Shown here piece by piece: positions 41,996 to 51,262 of a stretch of 64,000 nt of DNA; position 1 is the stretch's first letter, and each line of letters opens with the position of its first letter. Location: assembly GCF_900184255.1 (NCBI RefSeq), contig NZ_LT854640.1, forward strand, positions 124,345 to 188,344, given 5' to 3'. The notes under the pieces were generated by a model, which did no database searches, had not been told where the DNA came from, and saw only the letters and a list, made by a program, of their open reading frames with translations. Origin of the DNA: Haloimpatiens massiliensis (GTDB taxonomy: Bacteria > Bacillota > Clostridia > Clostridiales > Clostridiaceae). A program made the position numbers and the translations under genes.

Positions 41996-42748
41996 TTGCA
42001 TAAGTTTTTTGTATCTAATGAAAATATTGTAGATGAATGGGTTAATATAATTGGTGATGATGTAAAACATATATATAAAGTTTTAAGATTAAATATTGGT
42101 GATAAAATTTGTATAAATAATTGCTCCGGACAGGAATACTTAGCTGAGATAAAAGAAATAGATAAAAAAGAAGTAAAAGCTCAAATATTGAAAAAAATGG
42201 ACACTGACAATGAGAGTTCTATAAATGTCACTATATATCAAGGACTTCCTAAGGCATCAAAAATGGATTTGATAGTTCAAAAGAATACGGAACTGGGAGT
42301 TAAAGAAATAACCCCTGTTATTACAGAGAGAGTAGTAGTTAAGGGTGAATTAAAAGAATATAAAAAAGTTGACAGATGGAATAGAATTGCCCTAGAAGCT
42401 TGTAAACAAAGCAAAAGAAGCTATATTCCAAAGATAAATAACCCTTTGGAGTTTCATGAAATGTTAAAGGAGTTGTCTAATTTTCAACTGATAGTGGTGC
42501 CATATGAGAATAAGGAAGAATATGGCATAAAGAAATTAATTCAGGATATAAAAAATCTGCAAATTAAAGATGTTGCTATTGTTATAGGACCAGAAGGTGG
42601 ATTTGAAGAGGAAGAAATAGTTAAGCTGCAGGAAAAGGGAGCTTATATAATTACTTTAGGTCCTAGGATTCTAAGGACAGAGACTGCAGGATTTACTTGT
42701 TTGAGCTTAATAATGTATGAATTAGGAGATTTAGGAGGAAATATGTAA
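41996..42748 (+). CDS. rsmE: 16S rRNA m3U1498 methyltransferase
   Basis: SPOUT-class methyltransferase, 250 residues. An N-terminal PUA-like domain is followed by the knotted domain with AIVIGPEGGFEEEEI and LGPRILRTETAGF, both diagnostic of RsmE. Start TTG 41996, with its ribosome site (GAAGGGAAG) inside the end of prmA. The stop overlaps the mtaB start by one base (TAATG). Confidence 0.95.
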   Translation: MHKFFVSNENIVDEWVNIIGDDVKHIYKVLRLNIGDKICINNCSGQEYLAEIKEIDKKEVKAQILKKMDTDNESSINVTIYQGLPKASKMDLIVQKNTELGVKEITPVITERVVVKGELKEYKKVDRWNRIALEACKQSKRSYIPKINNPLEFHEMLKELSNFQLIVVPYENKEEYGIKKLIQDIKNLQIKDVAIVIGPEGGFEEEEIVKLQEKGAYIITLGPRILRTETAGFTCLSLIMYELGDLGGNM

Positions 42749-44061
42749 TGAAGGTTGCTTTTGCTACTTTAGGCTGTAGAGTAAATCTATATGAGACAGA
42801 AGCTATGATGGAAAAATTTATAAAAGAAGGATATGAAGTAGTGGAATTTGAAGACTTCGCAGATGTATATGTAATAAACACATGTACTGTTACTAATACT
42901 GGAGATAAAAAGTCAAGACAAATGATAAGAAGGGCTAAAAAGAAAAATGAAGAATCTATAGTAGCAGTTGTGGGGTGTTACGCTCAAATTGCACCAGAAG
43001 AGATTTCTAGCATACAAGGGGTAGATGTGATTCTAGGAACTAGAAATAAGGGAGAAATAATTTACTGGGTAAATAGAGTTAAAGAAGAAAAAGAGCAAAT
43101 GATAGTGGTGAAGGATGTATTAAAAAACAATAGTTTTGAAGATTTAAATATACAAGAATATCAAGATAAAACTAGAGCTTTTCTTAAAATTCAGGATGGC
43201 TGCAATAGATTTTGTTCCTATTGCTTAATACCTTTTGCTAGAGGAGCTGTATGTAGTAAAAAACCAGAGAGAGTTTTAGAAGAAGTTAAAAAACTTTCAG
43301 AGCATGGTTTTAAAGAAATAATATTATCAGGAATTCATATAGCATCTTATGGAAATGATTTGGAAGGCAATTGGGATTTGACAAGGATATTGGAAGAAAT
43401 AAACAAGGTGCATGGAATACAAAGAATAAGAATAGGCTCTATAGACCCTACGTTCTTCACAGAAGAAGTTATAAAAAAAGCAGCATCTATAGAAAAGTTA
43501 TGTCCACATTTTCATTTATCACTTCAAAGTGGATGTGATGAGACTTTAAAAAGAATGAACAGGAGATATACTGCAAAAGAGTATGAAGAAGCTGTTGATA
43601 ATTTAAGGAAGTATATAAAAGATGTATCTATAACTACGGATGTTATAGTGGGATTCCCAGGAGAAACTGAAGAGGAATTTAGTGACACATATAATTTCTT
43701 AAAACATATAGAATTATCAAAGATGCATATATTCAAGTATAGTCCAAGAAAGGGAACTAAAGCTGCTCAAATGCCAGATCAAGTAGATGGAAATATAAAA
43801 GAAGAAAGAAGTAGTAAGTTAATTTCTCTAGACAAGGAATTAGAAAATAAATTTATAAGTAGATTCATAGGAAGAGAAATGAATGTTTTGTTTGAACAAA
43901 ATGTACATGGAAATGATAATTTATATGAAGGATACACAGAAAATTATATAAAAGTATTGATGGAATCAGAAGAAGATATAAAGGGTAAAATAGTAAGAGT
44001 AACAATAAATTCAGCAGAAGGAGAACACGCATTAGGTAAGGAGATTAAGCCTAAGGAATAG
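42748..44061 (+). CDS. mtaB: tRNA t6A37 methylthiotransferase MtaB
   Basis: Radical-SAM enzyme that converts t6A37 to ms2t6A37 in ANN-decoding tRNAs. 437 residues: N-terminal UPF0004 domain with cysteines in TLGCRVNLYETE, NTCTVT and GCYAQ, the radical-SAM triad CNRFCSYC (with RGAVCSK downstream), and a C-terminal TRAM domain. GGAGG before ATG 42748 and a one-base overlap with rsmE. The IS4-type transposase gene is convergent to it. Confidence 0.95.
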   Translation: MKVAFATLGCRVNLYETEAMMEKFIKEGYEVVEFEDFADVYVINTCTVTNTGDKKSRQMIRRAKKKNEESIVAVVGCYAQIAPEEISSIQGVDVILGTRNKGEIIYWVNRVKEEKEQMIVVKDVLKNNSFEDLNIQEYQDKTRAFLKIQDGCNRFCSYCLIPFARGAVCSKKPERVLEEVKKLSEHGFKEIILSGIHIASYGNDLEGNWDLTRILEEINKVHGIQRIRIGSIDPTFFTEEVIKKAASIEKLCPHFHLSLQSGCDETLKRMNRRYTAKEYEEAVDNLRKYIKDVSITTDVIVGFPGETEEEFSDTYNFLKHIELSKMHIFKYSPRKGTKAAQMPDQVDGNIKEERSSKLISLDKELENKFISRFIGREMNVLFEQNVHGNDNLYEGYTENYIKVLMESEEDIKGKIVRVTINSAEGEHALGKEIKPKE

Positions 44062-44300
44062 AAGTTGTAATATAAATATTTTTATTTCATAAAGAAGGAA
44101 TTAATAAAAATCTGTTGAAATATAATAATAAATAGAGATGAGCATAATTGATAAAAAATCAAATGATTAAAGTAAAATAGTTCCAAATTTTCTTGAGCGG
44201 AGCTTGTTGAGAAGAATTTGAAGTAGAGATTAATAATAAAAAAAGCAAAAAGGGCAGACTACTCCCATAGTAAAAAACAATGTTAAAAAATGTATTTTGA

Positions 44301-45611
44301 TTAAGCTGTTCTTTTAAATCCCGATAGGGATTTGGATTTATCTATACAATCAGATTTTATAGCAGCAAGTGCAACGGTTAAAAGGCAAATGTGTCCAATA
44401 GTATTTAGATTAGTAACAGAGTTAATATTTCTAACATGAGCTTGTTCAGTATTGAGATTTTTCCATCTTGAATTGTATCTTTCAGATTCAGTTCTTAAGC
44501 TATATATTTTCTTGAAAAATATAGAATTACGATTGATAGAAGCTCTATAATCAGTTCCAATGCTTATGTATTTTACACAACCTCTGTTTTTCTTACCATT
44601 AAAATATTTTTTATGCTTACATGGACATAATGAATCATCTTTTGATTTTCTATAAGGACAACAGAATTTTTGCTTAATATAGGAATCAAAGTATTGTTTG
44701 CCATCTTTATGCATGGCTAAACCGCCATTGCATATAACATTACCTGTAGATGTTAAACTATTTTTCTTAGTGCCACGCTTATTTAAGGCAATGAAAGCAA
44801 GCCCTTTAAGGGTGTTACGAATAAAATCATGATTTTGCTTTGAATCATATCCTTTATCAGCAATAATGTAACTGTCTTTTAGTGAAAACCATTCATTTGT
44901 AGCAGTAAGAATTTCTATAAAATTAGAAATTTCATTGATATCGGCAGTTGTAGTAAATTCAGCAATAGGAAGACCCGATATAGCATCACAAATAACATGA
45001 TTTTTGTATCCCCAGTAAAATTCATAATTTTTCTTTGATTTATTGGGTTTATCCTCTGAAACTTGAACATTCAAGGAGTTATTAGCAGTATGAACTCCTA
45101 GTTTACAATCTTTATCAGAAGATGGAGGATTCTTTTTAGAAAACTTGTTACTTGAAAAAGATTTGGGATTATTAAATTTAGTATTAGCTTTAACAGGAGT
45201 GGCATCAACAGATACAAAATTGTTATCAATAAAACCTAACTCCTTAAGAACATTAACTTGATTTTTCATGATTTCTTTAAGATAAGAGTTAGATAAATTT
45301 TTAATAAATCTCTGAAAAACCCAGTATGAAGGTAAAGATTTAAGAATGTTAAAACCACAAAGTTGGGCTATAATTAAATTATTTTCTAAAAAATCTTTAA
45401 GATCAGTAATTTGGGCAAACTTCTCACATTTCATGACGATGAAAGCTCTAAAAAGAGCATGGCGTGAAAATCCAGTAGGGCCATATTTAGAAGGAACCCT
45501 ATCGGGTAATGGAGATAAATCAAGATTATCAAAGATTTTTGTATAAAAATTGATAAGCTTTTGAGAAGTAAAAAGTTCAATTATGTTAAAGATTTCTTGA
45601 CGTTGGTACAT
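44301..45611 (-). CDS. IS4-type DDE transposase
   Basis: 436 residues with an N-terminal DUF772-like region (GFSRHALFRAFIVMK) and an RNase-H-like catalytic domain: Asp136 (VSVDATPV), Asp252 (IIADKGYDS) and Glu377. The last lies in Y370-(2)-R-(3)-E-(6)-K384, exactly the IS4 Y(2)R(3)E(6)K signature. The frame is intact, so it may be active. A Cys-rich insert (CCPYRK...CPCKHKK) precedes Glu377. The ribosome site is inside a short GAGG-TTT-CCTC stem (45613-45623), which could damp expression. I could not find convincing terminal inverted repeats or a target duplication, so the element borders are open. Confidence 0.88.
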   Translation of the reverse strand: MYQRQEIFNIIELFTSQKLINFYTKIFDNLDLSPLPDRVPSKYGPTGFSRHALFRAFIVMKCEKFAQITDLKDFLENNLIIAQLCGFNILKSLPSYWVFQRFIKNLSNSYLKEIMKNQVNVLKELGFIDNNFVSVDATPVKANTKFNNPKSFSSNKFSKKNPPSSDKDCKLGVHTANNSLNVQVSEDKPNKSKKNYEFYWGYKNHVICDAISGLPIAEFTTTADINEISNFIEILTATNEWFSLKDSYIIADKGYDSKQNHDFIRNTLKGLAFIALNKRGTKKNSLTSTGNVICNGGLAMHKDGKQYFDSYIKQKFCCPYRKSKDDSLCPCKHKKYFNGKKNRGCVKYISIGTDYRASINRNSIFFKKIYSLRTESERYNSRWKNLNTEQAHVRNINSVTNLNTIGHICLLTVALAAIKSDCIDKSKSLSGFKRTA

Positions 45612-45794
45612 AGAGGTTTCCTCCTTATTGTTTTTATATTATGTGTGGTAATATAGTATAATTCGACAAAAATGTGAGGAAATCCTATGATATATATTTG
45701 AGTGATTAAAAAAAATAGCCCTACGTGGCTAGTGATATCAAGGCCTTAGAGTTATGCTCAAGGCTAATAATAAATGGTGAGGAGGTGATATTAA

Positions 45795-46139
45795 GTGGAC
45801 GATTGTATATTTTGTAAAATTGTAAATGGAGATATACCATGTAGTAAAGTATATGAAGATGAAAAAATATTGGCATTTAAAGATATAGAACCTCAAGCAC
45901 CTACTCATATATTAATAATACCTAAGAAGCACATAGAGAGTTTGAACTCATTAACTGAAGAAGATTCTAATATAGTCACTTACATCTTTATGAAAGCTAA
46001 AAAGCTGGCTAAAGAGTTAGGTGTGGCTGAGGATGGATATAGAATAGTAAATAATTGCGGTAAAGACGGTGGACAGACTGTTCAGCATTTACATTTCCAT
46101 ATGCTTGCTGGAAGAAATCTTCAATGGCCACCAGGTTAA
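45795..46139 (+). CDS. HIT-family nucleotide hydrolase (HinT type)
   Basis: 114 residues. Zinc-binding-like cysteines in CIFCKIVNGDIP at the start and the histidine triad QHLHFHMLAGR near the C terminus identify a HinT-type purine nucleoside phosphoramidase. The GTG start at 45795 follows GAGGAGGTG. It usually precedes rpsU in clostridia, as here. Confidence 0.94.
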   Translation: MDDCIFCKIVNGDIPCSKVYEDEKILAFKDIEPQAPTHILIIPKKHIESLNSLTEEDSNIVTYIFMKAKKLAKELGVAEDGYRIVNNCGKDGGQTVQHLHFHMLAGRNLQWPPG

Positions 46140-46153
46140 TGTAAAAAAGGTTA

Positions 46154-46183
46154 TTGACACAAGCAGAAGGGCTATTGTATAAT
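46154..46183 (+). promoter_or_regulatory. Sigma-A promoter of rpsU
   Basis: TTGACA (46154-46159) and TATAAT (46178-46183) with an 18-bp spacer, 77 bp before the rpsU start. Both boxes are consensus, indicating a strong promoter. Confidence 0.85.
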
Positions 46184-46259
46184 TAACAATGTGCTATTTA
46201 TGCCCAACATCAGCTGTTTAAAATTAAAATAAATCAGCTAGCGGAGGGAGGGAAAATAC

Positions 46260-46436
46260 ATGTCAGAAATAAAAGTAAGAGAAAATGAATCACTTGAAAG
46301 TGCTTTAAGAAGATTTAAAAAAGAATGCGCTAAGTCTGGTGTTCTTTCTGAAGTAAGAAAAAGAGAGCACTACGAAAAACCAAGCGTAAAGAAAAAAAAG
46401 AAATCTGAAGCAGCAAGAAAAAGAAAACATAGATAG
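46260..46436 (+). CDS. rpsU: Small-subunit ribosomal protein S21
   Basis: 58-residue, very basic protein (short gene). MSEIKVRENESLESALRRFK and the HYEKPSVKKKKKSEAARKRK tail region are the S21 pattern. AGGGAGGG lies 7 bases before the ATG. It has its own consensus promoter and heads the yqeY transcript. Confidence 0.96.
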   Translation: MSEIKVRENESLESALRRFKKECAKSGVLSEVRKREHYEKPSVKKKKKSEAARKRKHR

Positions 46437-46465
46437 ATTTTTAAAATTTGAAAGAAGGTACGAGT

Positions 46466-46912
46466 ATGTCCCTTAAAGAGAGATTACAACAAGATTGGAA
46501 AGATGCATTAAAAGGAAAAGAAAAGTTTAAAGCTAATGTTATTAGCATGGCTAAGGCGGCAGTTTTGCAAGTCGAAAAGACAGATGGTTCTTCCCTTGAT
46601 GATCAGCAGATTGTTGAAATCTTGGCTAAGGAAGTAAAACAAAGAAGAGATGCGATAGAAGAGTTTAAAAAGGGAAATAGACAAGATCTTATTGATGAAT
46701 CTGAAGAAGAAATAAGGATCTTGATGAATTACCTTCCTCAGCAGTTAACTCAGGAAGAAATCTTTAAAATTGTCAAAGCATCGGCTGATGAGGTAGGGGC
46801 TAATAGCATAAAAGACATGGGAAAGCTTATGTCAGCAGTAATGCCTAAGTTTAAAGGTAGAGCTGATGGTAAACTTGTTAATAAAATTGTAAAAGAATAT
46901 CTTAGTAGATAA
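46466..46912 (+). CDS. yqeY: YqeY-type GatB/YqeY-domain protein
   Basis: 148 residues, all-helical YqeY domain as found at the C terminus of GatB: MSLKERLQQDWKDALK, the EIRILMNYLPQQLTQEEI block, and GKLMSAVMPKFKGRADGKLV. Possibly tRNA-related; function is unproven. ATG 46466 follows GAAGG. Sits after rpsU as in Bacillus and ends at a terminator. Confidence 0.93.
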   Translation: MSLKERLQQDWKDALKGKEKFKANVISMAKAAVLQVEKTDGSSLDDQQIVEILAKEVKQRRDAIEEFKKGNRQDLIDESEEEIRILMNYLPQQLTQEEIFKIVKASADEVGANSIKDMGKLMSAVMPKFKGRADGKLVNKIVKEYLSR

Positions 46913-46936
46913 AGGTTCAGCATTGCTGGACCTTTT
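46911..46936 (+). terminator. Terminator after yqeY
   Basis: AAGGTTCAGC pairs with GCTGGACCTT (one G-U pair) and is followed by TTTTTAT. It overlaps the yqeY stop by a base or two. Confidence 0.85.
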
Positions 46937-47015
46937 TTATTTCTCCATTTTTATCATTTATTAAATTTTTCATTCATAAATTTAATATGAAGGGGATGAA
47001 AGAGAAGGTGATTGT

Positions 47016-47300
47016 ATGGAGAAAAAAATGTATTCTGCCAAGGAGAGGTTTGCAGATAAATTAGAACTTCCTAGGGATGTAGTTTTAAATTTACCTAGGA
47101 TAACTGTATTAGGAAATAGTGAGATAACTATAGAAAATCATAAAGGTATTGTACTTTTTGAAGATGAAATTATTAAAATAAACACTACTATTGGAGTGAT
47201 AACTATAGAAGGTAGTAATTTTGAAATATTATTTATAGGTGGAAATACTATAAGCTTAAGTGGAAAGTTTAAGAATATAGTGTATGGAGGAAATGAGTAA
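47016..47300 (+). CDS. yqfC: Sporulation protein YqfC
   Basis: 94 residues, YabP/YqfC family beta-rich domain: KLELPRDVVLNLPRITVLGN and the IEGSNFEILFIGG segment. In spore formers yqfC-yqfD are mother-cell (sigma-E) genes needed for sporulation; role at the molecular level is unknown. GAAGGTG before the ATG. It overlaps or abuts yqfD. Confidence 0.92.
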   Translation: MEKKMYSAKERFADKLELPRDVVLNLPRITVLGNSEITIENHKGIVLFEDEIIKINTTIGVITIEGSNFEILFIGGNTISLSGKFKNIVYGGNE

Positions 47301-47301
47301 T

Positions 47302-48459
47302 ATGGATTTTAGTAAGTATAAAAAAGGTACAATACTATTAGAAATTCAGTGTTTAAGTCCAGAAAGATTTATTAACTTATTATGGAAAAATAATATATAT
47401 GTAAAGGATATAAAGAGGATAAATATAACTACAGTTAGAATGATTGTAAACTTAAAAGATTATTCTAAAATAACGGAAGTATCTAAAAGAACTGATACAA
47501 AAATAAAAATATTAAAAAGAAAAGGAATAGATTTTTTATTAATAAGAAAAAATAAAGTGGTTGCCATTTCCACTGGAATTATATTATTCATGTGCATAAC
47601 ATACTATTTATCTGGTTTTGTATGGAAAGTAAATATAGAAACGGAAAAATATCTTTCGCCCTATGAAATAAGAACCCAAATGCTAAAGTATGGTATAAAA
47701 GAAGGAGAAAAAAAATCTAGTATAGATGTGCATAAACTAGAAAAACAAATACTGAAGGATAATAGCAATGTAATGTGGGTCAGGGCTAGAATAGAAGGAG
47801 TAAATTTAAATATTAGTATTTTTGAAAATCAATCCCCACCTATAATAGTAAAGAATGATGAACCTTGCGATTTGGTAGCTAAACAAGATGGAGAAATAGT
47901 TAGAGTATATACTAAGGCAGGTACGGCAGTGGTAAAGGAAGGTGCTGTGGTGAAAAAAGGAGAGTTATTGGTAAAGGGAGAGCAAGGTACAGAAGAGTCA
48001 ACTTATGAGGTTCATGCTACAGGTCAGGTTATAGCAAAAACTTTTTATGAAAAAAGTAAAGAAGTGCCTATTACAGTTAAAAGTAGAGAAAGAACAGGAA
48101 ATAAGGTAGAAAGAATTTATATTATGTTAAAAGGAAAGAAAATTTATTTAAAAAATGATTTAAATAAATTTTATAAGTATGATAGAATAGTAGATAATAA
48201 AGGGCCTATAACTAAAGAAACATATTATGAGATTAAAGAAAAGCAAGTGGTAAATAAAAAAGAGGATATAGTTAAGAAAACAGTAGAAGAATTGACTAAA
48301 GATATAACAAAGGATATAGATAAATCTGTTAAAATAGTTGATAAAATAGTTGACACAAAAATTGTGGAAGACAAATACCAAATAAGACTTCTTTTAGTAG
48401 GTGAAGAGAATATAGCTATACCGCAGAGTTTAGAATATGATGTGGATAAGGAAAAGTAG
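47302..48459 (+). CDS. yqfD: Sporulation protein YqfD
   Basis: About 385 residues, YqfD family: a cytoplasmic N-terminal region (1-85), one membrane helix (about 88-108, ISTGIILFMCITYYLSGFVW), and a large outer domain with VMWVRARIEGVNLNI and DLVAKQDGEIVRVYTKAGTAVV. Start is uncertain: ATG 47284, 47293 or 47302 are in frame around the GGAGG at 47286-47290; 47302 has an 11-base spacer and 47293 only two. Paired with yqfC. Confidence 0.92.
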   Translation: MDFSKYKKGTILLEIQCLSPERFINLLWKNNIYVKDIKRINITTVRMIVNLKDYSKITEVSKRTDTKIKILKRKGIDFLLIRKNKVVAISTGIILFMCITYYLSGFVWKVNIETEKYLSPYEIRTQMLKYGIKEGEKKSSIDVHKLEKQILKDNSNVMWVRARIEGVNLNISIFENQSPPIIVKNDEPCDLVAKQDGEIVRVYTKAGTAVVKEGAVVKKGELLVKGEQGTEESTYEVHATGQVIAKTFYEKSKEVPITVKSRERTGNKVERIYIMLKGKKIYLKNDLNKFYKYDRIVDNKGPITKETYYEIKEKQVVNKKEDIVKKTVEELTKDITKDIDKSVKIVDKIVDTKIVEDKYQIRLLLVGEENIAIPQSLEYDVDKEK

Positions 48460-48562
48460 TTATATGGTTTATTTAATACAAAAGGGTATGAAGGTGAGAA
48501 TAAAGTAAAGATAAAACAGTATGTAGTTTGATTTTATTTAACATAAGAGGGTGGGGATATAC

Positions 48563-50665
48563 ATGAACAGAAATAAGTTTAAAGGAATTTTTAATAAAAG
48601 AAAATATAAAAGAAATATGATATTTTTATTGGCTTTTATATTTATTTACTCTGTTATGGCTACTTCTCTGGTTACAAAAAAATATAATATTAAAGAAGGG
48701 GAAATAGCCAAGGTAGATATAAAAGCAACTAGAGATGTTAAGGATGAAGTAAGCACTAAGGCATTAATAGACCAAGCAATTAAAAATTCCGGACCTCAAT
48801 ATTCAGTAGATAAGTCTGTAAAGGAAAAAGTAATTAAGAGCATAAATGAACTTTTAGGTAAAATAATTGAAGTTCAGCAAAGTGCAAAAGCTTTACCAGA
48901 AAACGAAAAAATGAATTTATATAGACAAAAAATAGAAGATTTGAAAAATGCAACATCAATAAAATTGTCTACAGAAAATATGGAAAAGCTGTTAAAACTA
49001 AATGAAGCAGAAGTTAGAAGTTTAAATGTAATTCTTAGAGATACTATGACAGAGGTTTATGATAATAAAATAATGGAAGATAAAAAGGAAGATGTAAAAG
49101 AAGCTAGAGAAACCATAGTATTTAGAATTAATAGTTCTGATTTATCTAAGTCAGGTAAAGAGCTAGGAGTAACTATAGGATATATGCAAGTTTTTCCTAA
49201 CTATGTATTTGATGAAAAGAAAACAGAAGAATATAAGGAAAAGGTTGTAAAGGAAGTTCAACCTATTATAATTAAGAAAGATCAAATAATAGTAAAAGAG
49301 GGAGAGCCAGTAGAAAAATATCAAATGGATATATTAAAGAGCCTTGGCCTCCTAGATAATAAAAGTAATTTTGAATGGTATCTTTATATAAGTTTGGCTG
49401 GCTTAGTTTTGATAGTTATGACTCTTCAATTATACTATCTTAAGAAATATCATCAAAAGATATATAAAGATAATAGCAAATTAATACTTATATATATATT
49501 AATATTTATATCTCTATCTTTAGCAAGAGTACTAGGCATAATATCACCTTTTTTAGTGCCTCTATCTTGCGTTCCTATGCTTATGACACTTTTAATAGGG
49601 CAAAGGGTTGCTTTAACTATAAACGTTATAAACAGCGCTTTAATTGGTGCTGTAGTTGGTTTTAAACCAGAGATTATAATGTTAGCAGTTATAAACGGGG
49701 TCATAGGAACTATAATATTAAAGAAAATGCAGCAAAGAAACGATATACTGTATTCAAGTATATATATGGCTATAACAAATGTTATGTTTACATTTTCATC
49801 AGGATTCTTGCTTAGTAACAATGTACTAGATGTTGTGAAAAATGCAGCTTTTGCATTTATATCTAGTTGTATTTCAGGGGTACTTACTATAGGGTTCTTG
49901 CCATTTTTTGAAAGCGCATTTGACATAGTGACTACTATAAAACTTTTGGAATTATCAAATCCCAATAATCCGCTGCTCAGAAAGATATTATTAGAAGCTC
50001 CAGGAACATATCATCATAGCGTACTAGTTGGAAATTTAGCGGAGGTTGCAGCAGAGGCCGTTGGAGGCAATCCGGTTTTAGCTAGAGTTGGAGCGTACTA
50101 TCATGATGCAGGAAAAATAAAAAGACCATACTTTTTCAAAGAAAATCAATTTGGGGGAGAAAATCCTCATAATAAAATAACACCAAACTTAAGCACTTTA
50201 ATAATAACATCTCATGTAAAGGATGGGTTAGAACTGGCAAAAGAACATAAAATACCTAAAGAAATACAAGACATAATAATTCAACATCATGGTACTTCAT
50301 TAGTAAAATACTTTTATTTAACAGTTAAAAATGCTAGTGATGATCCAGAAAGCATTAAAGAAGAGGATTTCAGGTATCCAGGTCCTATACCTAATAGTAA
50401 GGAAGCAGCCATAATAATGCTTGCAGATGGAGTAGAGGCGGCAGTAAGATCTATTAGTAATCCTACTAAGGGTAAAATAGAAGAAATGGTAAATAATATA
50501 ATTAAGGGAAGATTAGCAGAGGGTCAACTAGATGATTGTGATTTAACTCTTAAGGATTTAAATAAAATTAGAAAGTCATTTTTGAAGGTGTTAAGTGGAA
50601 TTTATCATCAAAGAATAGAATATCCTACAGATAAATGGTCTGAAAAAGCTATTTCTAAGGAATAA
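48563..50665 (+). CDS. pgpH: Cyclic-di-AMP phosphodiesterase PgpH-type (7TM-HD)
   Basis: Membrane-bound HD-domain enzyme that hydrolyses c-di-AMP. 700 residues from ATG 48563 (GGGTGGGG upstream): N-terminal helix (about 17-34), extracellular 7TMR-HDED domain (about 40-255), seven membrane helices (about 275-465), and a cytoplasmic HD domain with YHHSVLVGNLAEVAAEA, GAYYHDAGKIKRP and IIQHHGTSLVKYF. The yqfD-pgpH-ybeY order is conserved in Firmicutes. Also known as YqfF. Confidence 0.94.
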   Translation: MNRNKFKGIFNKRKYKRNMIFLLAFIFIYSVMATSLVTKKYNIKEGEIAKVDIKATRDVKDEVSTKALIDQAIKNSGPQYSVDKSVKEKVIKSINELLGKIIEVQQSAKALPENEKMNLYRQKIEDLKNATSIKLSTENMEKLLKLNEAEVRSLNVILRDTMTEVYDNKIMEDKKEDVKEARETIVFRINSSDLSKSGKELGVTIGYMQVFPNYVFDEKKTEEYKEKVVKEVQPIIIKKDQIIVKEGEPVEKYQMDILKSLGLLDNKSNFEWYLYISLAGLVLIVMTLQLYYLKKYHQKIYKDNSKLILIYILIFISLSLARVLGIISPFLVPLSCVPMLMTLLIGQRVALTINVINSALIGAVVGFKPEIIMLAVINGVIGTIILKKMQQRNDILYSSIYMAITNVMFTFSSGFLLSNNVLDVVKNAAFAFISSCISGVLTIGFLPFFESAFDIVTTIKLLELSNPNNPLLRKILLEAPGTYHHSVLVGNLAEVAAEAVGGNPVLARVGAYYHDAGKIKRPYFFKENQFGGENPHNKITPNLSTLIITSHVKDGLELAKEHKIPKEIQDIIIQHHGTSLVKYFYLTVKNASDDPESIKEEDFRYPGPIPNSKEAAIIMLADGVEAAVRSISNPTKGKIEEMVNNIIKGRLAEGQLDDCDLTLKDLNKIRKSFLKVLSGIYHQRIEYPTDKWSEKAISKE

Positions 50666-50679
50666 AAGGAGTTAAGTAT

Positions 50680-51180
50680 ATGTTATATATAGACAACAGA
50701 CAAGAAAAAATAAACGTAGATGAGCAGTTTGAAAGTACTTTAGAGAAGATAATAGAATGGACTTTAAAAGAAGAAAAAGTAGATTTAGATTATGAGATAA
50801 GTATTTTATTTGTGGACAATGAAGCTATAAGAGAGATAAATAGAGAACAAAGAGGAATAGATAGAGATACAGATGTATTGTCATTTCCTATGTTAGATTA
50901 TCCAAAGGGGAAAGTTTACAAAGAGATTTATTTAAAAAAATCCTTTGATGACAGTTATTTTGATGATGGAAAATTAGTACTTGGAGATATAGTCTTGTCA
51001 TTAGAAAAGGGGAAAACTCAAAGTGAAGAATATGGTCATTCATTTTTAAGAGAATGTTGCTATTTAACAGTACATTCAGTATTACATTTACTTGGATATG
51101 ATCATATGGAAGAAGAAGATAAGAAAAAAATGAGAACAAGAGAAGAAGAAATATTAAATAAGTTTAACATAATAAGATAA
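50680..51180 (+). CDS. ybeY: rRNA maturation endonuclease YbeY
   Basis: 166-residue zinc endoribonuclease acting in 16S rRNA 3'-end processing and ribosome quality control. The metal motif HSVLHLLGYDH (three His) is intact, and RDTDVLSFPM is the second family signature. AAGGAG before ATG 50680, 14 bp after pgpH. A terminator hairpin follows immediately. Confidence 0.96.
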   Translation: MLYIDNRQEKINVDEQFESTLEKIIEWTLKEEKVDLDYEISILFVDNEAIREINREQRGIDRDTDVLSFPMLDYPKGKVYKEIYLKKSFDDSYFDDGKLVLGDIVLSLEKGKTQSEEYGHSFLRECCYLTVHSVLHLLGYDHMEEEDKKKMRTREEEILNKFNIIR

Positions 51181-51210
51181 AAATAGTCCTCCTTCGAGAG
51201 GACTATTTTT
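51179..51210 (+). terminator. Terminator after ybeY
   Basis: AAAATAGTCCTC pairs with GAGGACTATTTT around a short loop and ends in a T-run, directly at the ybeY stop. It separates ybeY from the dagK-PAP2 gene. Confidence 0.85.
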
Positions 51211-51262
51211 AAAATGAAATACTTATAATACGTATAGTTATATTATATTAGGTGGTGATAGA

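Noticed and set aside
44262..45720. Terminal inverted repeats of the IS4-type element
   Set aside because: Only a 5-base AGGGC match was found between the flanks (about 44262 and 45710), too short to define the ends.
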